A stretch of 64,000 bases of DNA from Actinomadura_E scrupuli (GTDB lineage: Bacteria > Actinomycetota > Actinomycetes > Streptosporangiales > Streptosporangiaceae). The position numbers were made by a program, and so were the translations under genes. This document shows positions 33,176 to 40,442 of the stretch, in pieces. Position 1 is the stretch's first letter; each line of letters opens with the position of its first letter. The stretch is taken from the NCBI RefSeq assembly GCF_050971785.1, contig NZ_JBPCCU010000001.1, positions 1,426,001-1,490,000 of the forward strand, written 5' to 3'. The notes under the pieces were generated by a model. That model saw only the letters and a list, made by a program, of their open reading frames with translations, did no database searches and was not told where the DNA came from.

Positions 33176-34120
33176 CTAGTTGACGAGCGCGAGATTGGCG
33201 ATGATGAGCACGACGGTCCCGACCCGGTGCGCGGTGATCCCCAGCTTCCGGGCGGTGAGGAAGTCGTCCCGGAGCAGGCCGGCCCGCAGCTGCCGGACTC
33301 GGATCACCAGGACCGGTGCGACGAACGCCAGGAACCACCACGAGACGGCTCCGGCGGCGAGCGCGACCGCGATGGCGGCGGCCTCGGTGGCGCTGATGGC
33401 CGCGACCACGGCGCGGTAGGCGCGCGGCGAGCACGTGGTCGCCAGGTTCCGGCGGCCCGCGGCCCGGTCGCCGGCCATGTCGTTCATGTTGGAGTACACC
33501 GACACGAGCAGGCTCCACAGCCCGAACAGGTAGCTCTCCAGGAGCACCAGACCCGTCACCCGGCCGGTGAGCAGGCCGTACGGCAGCAGGACCAGCAGGC
33601 CGGGGCTCAGCAGCAGCACGAGTTCCTGGGCCCGGTGGTAGCTCAGCTTCAGGCCGTAGGAGTACTGCACGCTGATCAGCAGGACGAACAGCGCCACCGG
33701 GATCGCCCAGCCGGGCCGATGCGGGGCCACCGCGATCGACAGGCCCCACATCACGGCGCCGAAGGCGGAGACCGCCCAGCCGAAGCGCACCGCCTGGCCG
33801 ACGGTGAGATCCCCGGCCAGCAGCGGTTTGTTGGCGCGGTTGCGCAGCGTCGCCTGCTCGGGCGCGTAGTTGCGGTCGTCGCTTCCGTCGCGATAGCCGG
33901 TCACGTCGTCGAAGGTGACGGTGGCGGCCACGACCCCCACCCAGCCCAGATCGACCAGCAGGAGGGTGACGAGGGTGTCGCCCTGGAAGCGCGCGGTCGC
34001 CGCCACCAGGCTCCATACCACCAGCACGCACAGGTAATAGTCGTAGAAATAAAGGTTGGCCAGTCTCGCGTAGGCGCCCATGCGCTGCTTGGAGGCCGCG
34101 GGCATGAGGGTCGTCGCCAT
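33176..34120 (-). CDS. UbiA-family prenyltransferase or cyclase 2
   Basis: Membrane protein of 314 aa, about eight to nine helices. The first Asp-rich site is 'FDDVTGYRDG' (D71, D72, D78); the second is 'NMNDMAGDRAAGR'. ATG 34120 follows AAGGACG; a longer frame upstream is not supported. It starts the operon with ligase 1 and the epimerase-like gene, and is divergent from the SnoaL-like genes across a gap with GGCA-N6-TGCC sites. It may prenylate the acid or ring activated by the neighbouring ligase. Confidence 0.88.
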   Translation of the reverse strand: MATTLMPAASKQRMGAYARLANLYFYDYYLCVLVVWSLVAATARFQGDTLVTLLLVDLGWVGVVAATVTFDDVTGYRDGSDDRNYAPEQATLRNRANKPLLAGDLTVGQAVRFGWAVSAFGAVMWGLSIAVAPHRPGWAIPVALFVLLISVQYSYGLKLSYHRAQELVLLLSPGLLVLLPYGLLTGRVTGLVLLESYLFGLWSLLVSVYSNMNDMAGDRAAGRRNLATTCSPRAYRAVVAAISATEAAAIAVALAAGAVSWWFLAFVAPVLVIRVRQLRAGLLRDDFLTARKLGITAHRVGTVVLIIANLALVN

Positions 34121-34368
34121 GAGTCGCCGTCCTTCGGATGGAGCTTCCCTGCATATGTGGTGAGGAAATAAACGTACGTCCGGCGCCATTCCTGGGAAAA
34201 TGGCACGACGATGGCAATCAATTGCGTACGGCTGATAGGGCAGGGATCTGCCCTGCCCTGGCAATGAGCAGGAAGATGTCATTTCCGTGCCGTGGAGGCG
34301 GCGCGGCCCGCACTGCCAGGCTGACCTCATTCATGCGACATCCGGCTCTGGAAGGAACGGGACAGAAG
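34121..34368. promoter_or_regulatory. Divergent ubiA-2/snoaL control region
   Basis: This 248-bp gap holds GGCAGGGATCTGCC at 34239-34252 (exact GGCA-N6-TGCC within a larger palindrome, AGGGCAG/CTGCCCT), a degenerate copy GGCAATCAATTGCG at 34213-34226, and an inverted repeat GCCATT/AATGGC near 34185-34205. Confidence 0.55.
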
Positions 34369-35136
34369 ATGACGCAAATCTCAGCCCTCGTCGCGGAGGG
34401 CGTCCTCGAGCTGACCGGCGGTCCGGACACCGCCGCCGCGGCCGGCCGCTACTACTCACAGGACTTCATCCAGCACAGCCCGGTCTTTCCCGGCGGCCAC
34501 GACGGCCTGCAGGCCTCGATCAACCAGGCCAAGCAGCAGGGCGCCACGTACGAGTTGCTGCGCTCCTTCGGGGAGGGCGACCTGGCCGTGCTGCACGCCC
34601 GGGTCATCGGCTTCGCCCCGGTGCCGCTCATCCTGATCAACCTCTACCGGGTCGTGGACGGGAAGATCGCCGAGCACTGGGAGGGGATGCAGCCGGAGGC
34701 CACCGAGACCGTCAGCGGCAACGGGATGGTCGACGGCCCGACCGAGCCCACCGATCTGGACCGCACGGACGAGAACCGTGAGCTGGTCCGGCGGCTGATC
34801 GAGGACGTCTTCGTCGGCGGCGACGCCCAGGCGCTGGGGGAGTACTTCGACGGTGACGCGCTCATCCAGCACAACCCGTTGATCCCGGACGGCGTGTCGG
34901 GACTGGCCAAGGCGCTGGACGAACTGGCGCAGGAGGGCCGGACGGTCGAGTACACCAAGCTGCACCGCATCGTGGCCGAGGGGAACTTCGTCCTCACCCA
35001 GTCCGAGGGGAAGCTGGGCGGCGTTCCGCACTCCTTCTACGAGATCTTCCGGGTCGCCGACGGAAAGGTCGCCGAGCACTGGGACGTCGCGTGCGAGGTG
35101 CCCGCTCAGTTGCCGCACGACAACGGGGTGTTCTGA
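34369..35136 (+). CDS. Double-domain SnoaL-like (NTF2-fold) protein 1
   Basis: Protein of 255 aa made of two tandem NTF2-like domains. Domain 1 (about 1-125) has 'QHSPVFPGGHDGL' and 'KIAEHWEGMQPE'; domain 2 has 'QHNPLIPDGVSGL' and 'KVAEHWDVACEVP'. The HSP-and-EHW pattern is typical of SnoaL-like aldol cyclases and related small enzymes. GAAGGA precedes the ATG at 34369. The next gene is a paralogue of the same architecture, so four copies of the domain lie in a row. Possible roles are cyclisation, dehydration or isomerisation of a pathway intermediate. Confidence 0.85.
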   Translation: MTQISALVAEGVLELTGGPDTAAAAGRYYSQDFIQHSPVFPGGHDGLQASINQAKQQGATYELLRSFGEGDLAVLHARVIGFAPVPLILINLYRVVDGKIAEHWEGMQPEATETVSGNGMVDGPTEPTDLDRTDENRELVRRLIEDVFVGGDAQALGEYFDGDALIQHNPLIPDGVSGLAKALDELAQEGRTVEYTKLHRIVAEGNFVLTQSEGKLGGVPHSFYEIFRVADGKVAEHWDVACEVPAQLPHDNGVF

Positions 35137-35156
35137 CCATCGGCTCGGCCGCTCCC

Positions 35157-35200
35157 GGAACGGCGCTTTTCGCCCCGCAAGGCGAGGAGCGCCGTTTCCT
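35157..35200 (+). terminator. Hairpin terminator after the first SnoaL-like gene
   Basis: An outer stem CGGCGCT/AGCGCCG and an inner stem TCGCC/GGCGA with loop CCGCAA form one hairpin 20 bp after the stop, followed by TTTCCTT. Confidence 0.7.
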
Positions 35201-35347
35201 TAATCAGCGGCAACTTTGACGTCCCTCTGCGGTTCCGCTGCAGAGGTTCTTACCGCCCATCCGGTGTACTGACAAGTGAGCATAAATCGGCCTCAGTGCC
35301 CCGCTTCAGTGAAATCCGGCCACCAACCATTACTCCTGGAGGAGCAC

Positions 35348-36094
35348 ATGGACCCGAAGAGTCGCGTCGTCTACGGCATCACCGAACTGTTCGTCCAGCT
35401 CGATCCCGACGCGGTGTACCGCCACTGGCACGAGAACCTGGTGCAGCACAGCCCCATCGTGCCCGACGACCGGGCGGGGCTCAGGTCGACGATCGTGCAG
35501 CTCAAGACCGTAGGCCTCCGGTACCACATCGACCGGGCCATCGCGGACGGCGAATGGGTCGTGTTCCACGCGCACTGCGACGGCGTGTCCCAGCACCTGG
35601 TCGCCTTCAACCTCTTCCGGGTCCAGGATGACCGGATCATCGAGCACTGGGAGGTCGTGCAGCCGGCGATCGCCGACACCGTGAACGGCAACGGCCTGGT
35701 CGACGGCCCCACCCTGGTGGCGGACAAGGAGCGGACCGACGAGAACCGCGAGCTCGTCCGGCGCGTGATGGAGGAGATCTTCATCGGCGGCCAGGACCCG
35801 GAGCCCGGCGACCTGTTCGACGGCGACAACCTCATCCAGCACAGCCCCAACGTGCCCAACGGGGTCTCCGGGCTGCTCTCCCTGGTCCGGCAGACCCGGC
35901 AGTACGACCGGCTGCACCTGCTCGTCGCCGAGGGCAACTTCGTCTACGCCCAGTCCGAGGGCAAGGTCGGTGGCAAGCCGTACGCCTTCAACGACCTCTT
36001 CCGGCTCGAGAACGGCAAGATCGTCGAGCACTGGGACACGGTGGGCGAGGTCCCCGACGTGCTGCCGCACAACAACTCGCTGTTCGTCTCCTGA
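35348..36094 (+). CDS. Double-domain SnoaL-like (NTF2-fold) protein 2
   Basis: Protein of 248 aa, paralogue of the preceding gene with the same two domains: 'QHSPIVPDDRAGL' and 'RIIEHWEVVQPA', then 'QHSPNVPNGVSGL' and 'KIVEHWDTVGEVP'. The inter-domain segment 'RTDENRELVRR' is common to both proteins, showing recent duplication. GGAGGAG precedes the ATG at 35348. A terminator in the 211-bp gap suggests its own promoter. The two may form a heterodimer or act on different intermediates. Confidence 0.85.
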   Translation: MDPKSRVVYGITELFVQLDPDAVYRHWHENLVQHSPIVPDDRAGLRSTIVQLKTVGLRYHIDRAIADGEWVVFHAHCDGVSQHLVAFNLFRVQDDRIIEHWEVVQPAIADTVNGNGLVDGPTLVADKERTDENRELVRRVMEEIFIGGQDPEPGDLFDGDNLIQHSPNVPNGVSGLLSLVRQTRQYDRLHLLVAEGNFVYAQSEGKVGGKPYAFNDLFRLENGKIVEHWDTVGEVPDVLPHNNSLFVS

Positions 36095-36137
36095 CCCCGC
36101 GCCCAGGAGCCCGGATCCCCACCACGTTCCCCTCCGC

Positions 36138-36180
36138 GGGCCGTTCCCTCCCCTGGGCCGTTCCTCCCCCGGGCCGTTCC
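36138..36180. repeat. Three direct repeats GGGCCGTTCC
   Basis: Perfect copies of GGGCCGTTCC start at 36138, 36155 and 36171. The last merges into the large palindrome at 36178. They lie in the 445-bp gene-free stretch between the second SnoaL-like gene and the BBE oxidase gene. Confidence 0.7.
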
Positions 36181-36230
36181 CTCCGTGATCATGCAATCGA
36201 TCGACGATCGATTGCATGATCACGGAGGGA
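36178..36230. repeat. 53-bp perfect palindrome
   Basis: Arms of 26 bp (36178-36203 and 36205-36230) are exact reverse complements around a single A at 36204. The inner part reads GCAATCGATCG/CGATCGATTGC. It begins 84 bp after the second SnoaL-like stop. It could be a terminator, a cruciform or a recombination or protein-binding site. Confidence 0.85.
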
Positions 36231-36361
36231 CGGCACCACGCCGCCGGGCGCGCAGCGCCGCGCGGCCGGCGCGCACCCCGGCGGGTTCGTCTCCTCCTGC
36301 GGGGTCGCGCACCTCCGGCGGGCGGTCCGGGTCGCCGGGCCGTCCGCCGGAGACCATCTCG

Positions 36362-36429
36362 CCCCGGATACCCCGCCCCGGATACCCCGCCCCGGAAGGC
36401 CCCGCTCGAAGGTCCCGCTCGAAGGCCCC
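36362..36429. repeat. Short tandem repeats of 14-bp and 13-bp units
   Basis: CCCCGGATACCCCG occurs twice in tandem (36362-36375, 36376-36389) with a partial third copy. GCTCGAAGGTCCC and GCTCGAAGGCCCC follow at 36404-36416 and 36417-36429. Confidence 0.7.
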
Positions 36430-36456
36430 AGGCCACCACCCGAAGCCGCGTCCCGC

Positions 36457-36521
36457 TGCCACGCCCTGATGCCACGCCCTGATGCCACGCCCTGATGCCA
36501 CGCCCTGATGCCACGCCCTGA
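36457..36521. repeat. Five perfect tandem copies of a 13-bp unit
   Basis: TGCCACGCCCTGA is repeated five times without change and ends 18 bp before the BBE oxidase ATG, just ahead of its ribosome binding site AAGGAG. Copy number may vary between strains and alter the leader length. Confidence 0.9.
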
Positions 36522-36539
36522 AGCCACAAGGAGTCTGCC

Positions 36540-38072
36540 ATGTCCGTGGACCGAAGGTCCTTCCTGCGGCTGGGTGCCTCGGCCGCCGTCGCCAGCCAGC
36601 TGAGCCGTGCCCCCGCCTCCATGGGCCCTGGACCGGTCCGTACCCGGCTGGCGAGCTGGGACGTCCTGCGGGCCACCGTGTCCGGTGACGTCTTCCTGCC
36701 CGGTGACGCCGGTTACGAGGAGGCGACCCATCTCCAAGTGGCCGCGTACGACACGATCAGGCCGCAGGGCATCGTGTACTGCGAGACCGCCTCGGACGTA
36801 CGCGACTGCCTGCTGTTCGCCCAGGATCTCGACCTGCAGGTGGCCCTGCGCAGCGGTGGTCACTGCAACGCCGGCTACTCCACCACGACCGGCATGGTGG
36901 TCGACGTGTCACGGCTCGACCAGGTGGCCGTCGGATCGACCTCCGTCGCGATGGGGGCGGGCACCCAGGCGGTCGACGCGCTCACCGTGCTCGCGCCGCA
37001 GGGGCTCGCGACTCCCAACGGGACCTGCGCCACCGTCGCCGCGGGTGGTTTCGTCACCGGCGGCGGGATCGGCCCGCTGACCCGCAAGTACGGCGCGGCC
37101 TGCGACAACCTCGTCGGCGCGCAGGTGGTCACCGCGGACGGCCGGATCATCTCCACGAGCCCGTACGAGAAGTCGGACCTGTTCTGGGCGCTGCGCGGCG
37201 GGGGCGGCGGCAACTTCGGCGTGGTGACCCAGTACCGGATCCGGCCGGTCCCGGTCACCACCATGGTCAGCTACCTGCTCTCCTGGCCGTGGGACGCCGC
37301 CCCGCAGGTGATCAGGGCCTGGCAGGACTGGCTCACCGCGCTCTCCCCGGACGTGGCCGCCAACCTGCTCATCACGCTGCCCAACGCCGCCCCGGGCGTG
37401 GTGCCGATCGTGCAGGTGTCGGGCACGTCCCTGGGGACCCAGGCCGACCTGGAGACCGAGCTGAACGAGCTCGCCGCCCTGGTCGGCACCGCGCCGGCCG
37501 CCCGCGCCGTGCTCGACCAGCCCTACCGGCAGACGATGATGGCGCTGTGGGGATGCCCCACCAAGACACCGGCGCAGTGTCACCGCGTCGGGCACAACCC
37601 CGAGGCCGAGCTGCCGCGCAACATCTTCGCGATGCACCGGGGGCGGTTCTTCGGCCGCTCGATCCCGCAGGACGGGATCGCGAGCCTGCTGACGGCCTTC
37701 GAGGGCGCCCGCCGGGCCGGGCAGGCCCGCGTCCTGTCGTTCCGCGCGATGGGCGGGAAGGTGAACGAGAAGTCGCGCACCGAGACCGCCTTCGTGCACC
37801 GCACCTCGAAGTTCTACCTCGGCCTGGCGTACGTGCTGATCGACCCGGCGGCGACCGCGGACGACAAGGCGGCCATGCTGGGCGTGCTGGACCAGGGTTT
37901 CGCCGCGATGGACCCGTACTCCAACGGGGAGTCCTTCCAGAACTTCATGGACCCGTCGCTCGCCGACTGGCGGCAGGCCTACTACGGGGAGAACTACCGG
38001 CGGCTGGTGCAGGTCAAGCGGCGGTACGACCCGGACGGGTTCTTCCACTTCCAGCAGTCCATCGGCTCCTGA
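36540..38072 (+). CDS. Tat-exported FAD-linked oxidase (berberine bridge enzyme-like)
   Basis: Flavoprotein oxidase of 510 aa. The N-terminus has a twin-arginine signal ('DRRSFLRLGASAAVA'), so folding in the cytoplasm and export are likely. The FAD-binding domain carries H108 ('RSGGHCNAGYS') and C163 ('NGTCATVAAGG'), positioned as the His and Cys that give bicovalent flavin attachment in BBE-type enzymes. The C-terminal BBE motif is 'YYGENYRRLVQVKRRYDPDG'. It could catalyse a late oxidative step or cyclisation outside the membrane. AAGGAG sits at the edge of the 13-bp repeat array. Confidence 0.92.
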   Translation: MSVDRRSFLRLGASAAVASQLSRAPASMGPGPVRTRLASWDVLRATVSGDVFLPGDAGYEEATHLQVAAYDTIRPQGIVYCETASDVRDCLLFAQDLDLQVALRSGGHCNAGYSTTTGMVVDVSRLDQVAVGSTSVAMGAGTQAVDALTVLAPQGLATPNGTCATVAAGGFVTGGGIGPLTRKYGAACDNLVGAQVVTADGRIISTSPYEKSDLFWALRGGGGGNFGVVTQYRIRPVPVTTMVSYLLSWPWDAAPQVIRAWQDWLTALSPDVAANLLITLPNAAPGVVPIVQVSGTSLGTQADLETELNELAALVGTAPAARAVLDQPYRQTMMALWGCPTKTPAQCHRVGHNPEAELPRNIFAMHRGRFFGRSIPQDGIASLLTAFEGARRAGQARVLSFRAMGGKVNEKSRTETAFVHRTSKFYLGLAYVLIDPAATADDKAAMLGVLDQGFAAMDPYSNGESFQNFMDPSLADWRQAYYGENYRRLVQVKRRYDPDGFFHFQQSIGS

Positions 38073-38092
38073 GGGGCCGGGCTCGTGAAAGG

Positions 38093-38146
38093 GCCGCGGG
38101 GACGTCTCGACCAGGCTCTGACATGGTCGGGACGTTCCCGCGGCCG
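38093..38146. terminator. Strong bidirectional terminator with 22-bp stem
   Basis: Arms 38093-38114 and 38125-38146 pair over 22 positions with only two G-T wobbles and a 10-nt loop. It lies between the convergent BBE oxidase and flavin reductase genes. Confidence 0.85.
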
Positions 38147-38193
38147 GGGTGGTGGCAGGGTGCGGAGGACGGTGGCGGGGGTCGGGGCGCGGC

Positions 38194-38754
38194 TCAAGGC
38201 GATGGGTGCTCGAGGTCGTCGGCCCAGCGGCCGTAGCTCTGGTGCCAGTAGACCAGCGGCCCCTCGCCGGCCGGGTGGGCCTGGCCGCCGGTGACCAGGC
38301 CCAGCAGGATCGCATGCGAGCCGGCCGCCAGATCGGCGATCAGCCGGCACTCGACGTAGGCCAGGGCGTCGTCCGGCAGCCAGGGCATCCCGGAGCTGGG
38401 GCCGGGCCGCCAGGTGAGCTCCGCGTACTTGTCGGATGAGGCGGACGCGAACATCTCGGAGATGCCCCGCCGTCCGGAGCGCAGCAGGTTGATGACGAAC
38501 CCCCCGCTCTCCCGGATGGCGGCGAGGCTCCCGTTGCGCCGGTTCACGCAGATCAGCATGGTCGGCGGATCCATCGACAGGCTGCAGATCGCACTACAGG
38601 TCAGACCACGGGGACGGCCTTCGCCGTCCCGCGTGGTCACGACCGATACCGCGCTGGGAAAGATCTTCATGATCTGCCGGAACTGGTCGCTGGGCACGGC
38701 CGGCCCCGGCATCTCGATCTCGGTGCGGTACGGCATCAGGCTCAGCGGTACCAT
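38194..38754 (-). CDS. NAD(P)H:flavin oxidoreductase
   Basis: Flavin reductase of 186 aa of the HpaC/RibF-like domain family: 'FRQIMKIFPSAVSVVTTRDG', 'GLTCSAICSLSMDPPTMLIC', 'RNGSLAAIRESGGFVINLL' and a final 'YWHQSYGRWAD'. It overlaps the upstream flavoenzyme gene by 1 nt (TGATG). The clear role is to supply reduced flavin to the two halogenase-family proteins encoded directly upstream. A long frame running through and beyond it on this strand is a shadow. Confidence 0.9.
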   Translation of the reverse strand: MVPLSLMPYRTEIEMPGPAVPSDQFRQIMKIFPSAVSVVTTRDGEGRPRGLTCSAICSLSMDPPTMLICVNRRNGSLAAIRESGGFVINLLRSGRRGISEMFASASSDKYAELTWRPGPSSGMPWLPDDALAYVECRLIADLAAGSHAILLGLVTGGQAHPAGEGPLVYWHQSYGRWADDLEHPSP

Positions 38755-40412
38755 CAGGCGCTTCCCAGGCGGCGGCGCAGCTTGGACCTGACGACGTGCT
38801 TCATGTTCCCGACGAGCAGCCGCTTGAGCTCGGGGTCGGCCTGCCGGGAGGCCCACCGCAGCGACTTGACGATCGCCTTGGGGGTCGGGTGCAGGAAGCG
38901 CACCTCCGGCTCGGCGAACCCGAGGTACTTGGGGAAGAAGTTCGACTGCCCGATGGCGTCGTACAGCTCCGCCGCCGCCTCGCCTCCGGGGACGAGCCCG
39001 GCGTCGTAGGCCTGGCAGCGCGCCACCATCTCCTCGAACAGCTTCTTGTAGCCGTCGTGGTCCGGCCAGAAGAAGCCGGGGTACGGCACGTCCTCGAGCG
39101 CGGTGAAGTGCTCGTCGCGCCCGTCGGACAGGAACCTGGCCATCGCCTCCTGCAGCCGGAAGGTGCCCGCGCCCGTGCCCCAGGCCCAGATGCGGAAGAC
39201 CGCGTTCCACAGCGGGTAGTCCGAGAAGGCGCTGTAGGCCGAGTCGACGAGCTGGTCGTCGAAGTCGAGCAGGCCCTGCTGGAGCTGCTCGACGTAGGCG
39301 AAACGCTCGGCGGAGAAGTCGCCGTCGCCGATCGCGCGCAGCAGCCGCCAGGCCAGCACGTTGATGACCTCGGCGGTGTCGGACAGGTCGCGGGCGAACA
39401 GCGGGTCGACGAAGCCGGCGGACTCGCCGATCAGGCACCACCGGTCGCCGGTGACCCGGCTCGAGGAGTACTGCACCTCCTCGGTGACCTCCCATTCGCG
39501 GACCGGCAGCGCGTGCTCGAACTGCCGGGCCAGGTCGGGGAACCGGGCCGTGTACGCGGCGAACTCCTCCGCCGCGGATACCCCGGGGTCCTTCGGGTGG
39601 TGCCGGGGGTCGAGCGTGAGGGTCACGCTGCACCGCCGGTTGCGCGAGCGCGGCTCGTTGTCGAACGGGACGACCGACACCCACCCGTGGTCGAACAGGT
39701 GGCTCATCGTGCCCGAGTGCCACGGCTTCGGCGGGACGTCCCCGGACCGCCGGCCCGCGTACACCTCGTCGGTGTCGCGTACCCCGATCAGGTGCGTCGA
39801 CAGCGAGCGGGACCGGTGACGGAACCGCGGGGTCTCGTCGCGGACCCCGAACGCCTTCGCCGCCGGCGACTGCCGGCCCGCGGTGTCCACGAGGTAACTT
39901 CCCTGGTAGGAGCTGCCGTCGGCGCCGTGGACCGTGACACCCGCGGCGTCGGCGTCGATGCCGGACACCCGGTAGTTCTGCCGGGTGTCGCACCCGTACC
40001 GGACGGCGGCGTGGAACAGGTAGGCGTCGCTGTCCTGCCGGTAGAGGTGCGCGGGGTCCTCCAGCGGGCCGTTGGTGGCCTGGTTGACCTTGTGCGGGTC
40101 CTGCGGCCGGCCCGCCTCGTGCAGCATGAACCCGAAGTGCCGGCGCACGCCGAACGTGCAGTTGATGATCTGGCTGCAGTTGTCGTAGGTGGTCAGGGTC
40201 TTGATCTCCGGCACGCCGTACCGCTCGGCGAGCGCGCGCAGCGCGGCGGCGGCGCGCGGTGACACGGTCTCGCCCTGGGCGGGCCGGGGGTGCGAGCGGG
40301 CGTCGAGGATCAGGACGTCGGCGCCGCGCCGCGCGAGGACGGACCCCAGCATGGACCCGGCGAGGCCGGAGCCGAGGATGATGATGTCGTAGGTCTTCTG
40401 GTCGGGGCTCAT
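38754..40412 (-). CDS. Halogenase-family FAD-dependent enzyme A with altered catalytic motifs
   Basis: Flavoprotein of 552 aa related to flavin-dependent halogenases. The FAD motif 'IILGSGLAGSMLGSVLARRG' is intact. The halogenase WxWxIP sequence reads 'WVSVVP' (244-249), and the Lys pair of its sister protein is replaced by R90-R91 ('GVRRHFGF'). 'CLIGESAGFVDPLFARDLSD' is the second FAD-binding region. Loss of the signature Trp and Lys suggests hydroxylation or another oxidation rather than halogenation. GGGAGAG precedes the ATG. It sits between the flavin reductase and its paralogue B. Confidence 0.85.
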   Translation of the reverse strand: MSPDQKTYDIIILGSGLAGSMLGSVLARRGADVLILDARSHPRPAQGETVSPRAAAALRALAERYGVPEIKTLTTYDNCSQIINCTFGVRRHFGFMLHEAGRPQDPHKVNQATNGPLEDPAHLYRQDSDAYLFHAAVRYGCDTRQNYRVSGIDADAAGVTVHGADGSSYQGSYLVDTAGRQSPAAKAFGVRDETPRFRHRSRSLSTHLIGVRDTDEVYAGRRSGDVPPKPWHSGTMSHLFDHGWVSVVPFDNEPRSRNRRCSVTLTLDPRHHPKDPGVSAAEEFAAYTARFPDLARQFEHALPVREWEVTEEVQYSSSRVTGDRWCLIGESAGFVDPLFARDLSDTAEVINVLAWRLLRAIGDGDFSAERFAYVEQLQQGLLDFDDQLVDSAYSAFSDYPLWNAVFRIWAWGTGAGTFRLQEAMARFLSDGRDEHFTALEDVPYPGFFWPDHDGYKKLFEEMVARCQAYDAGLVPGGEAAAELYDAIGQSNFFPKYLGFAEPEVRFLHPTPKAIVKSLRWASRQADPELKRLLVGNMKHVVRSKLRRRLGSA

Positions 40413-40442
40413 GGTCTCTCCCTGTGGCAGTTCGGGCCGGCG

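Noticed and set aside
36095..36539. CRISPR array or IS end at the repeat-rich gap
   Set aside because: Repeats are 10-14 bp and directly tandem without spacers, there are no cas genes, and no transposase or target-site duplication is visible around the palindrome.
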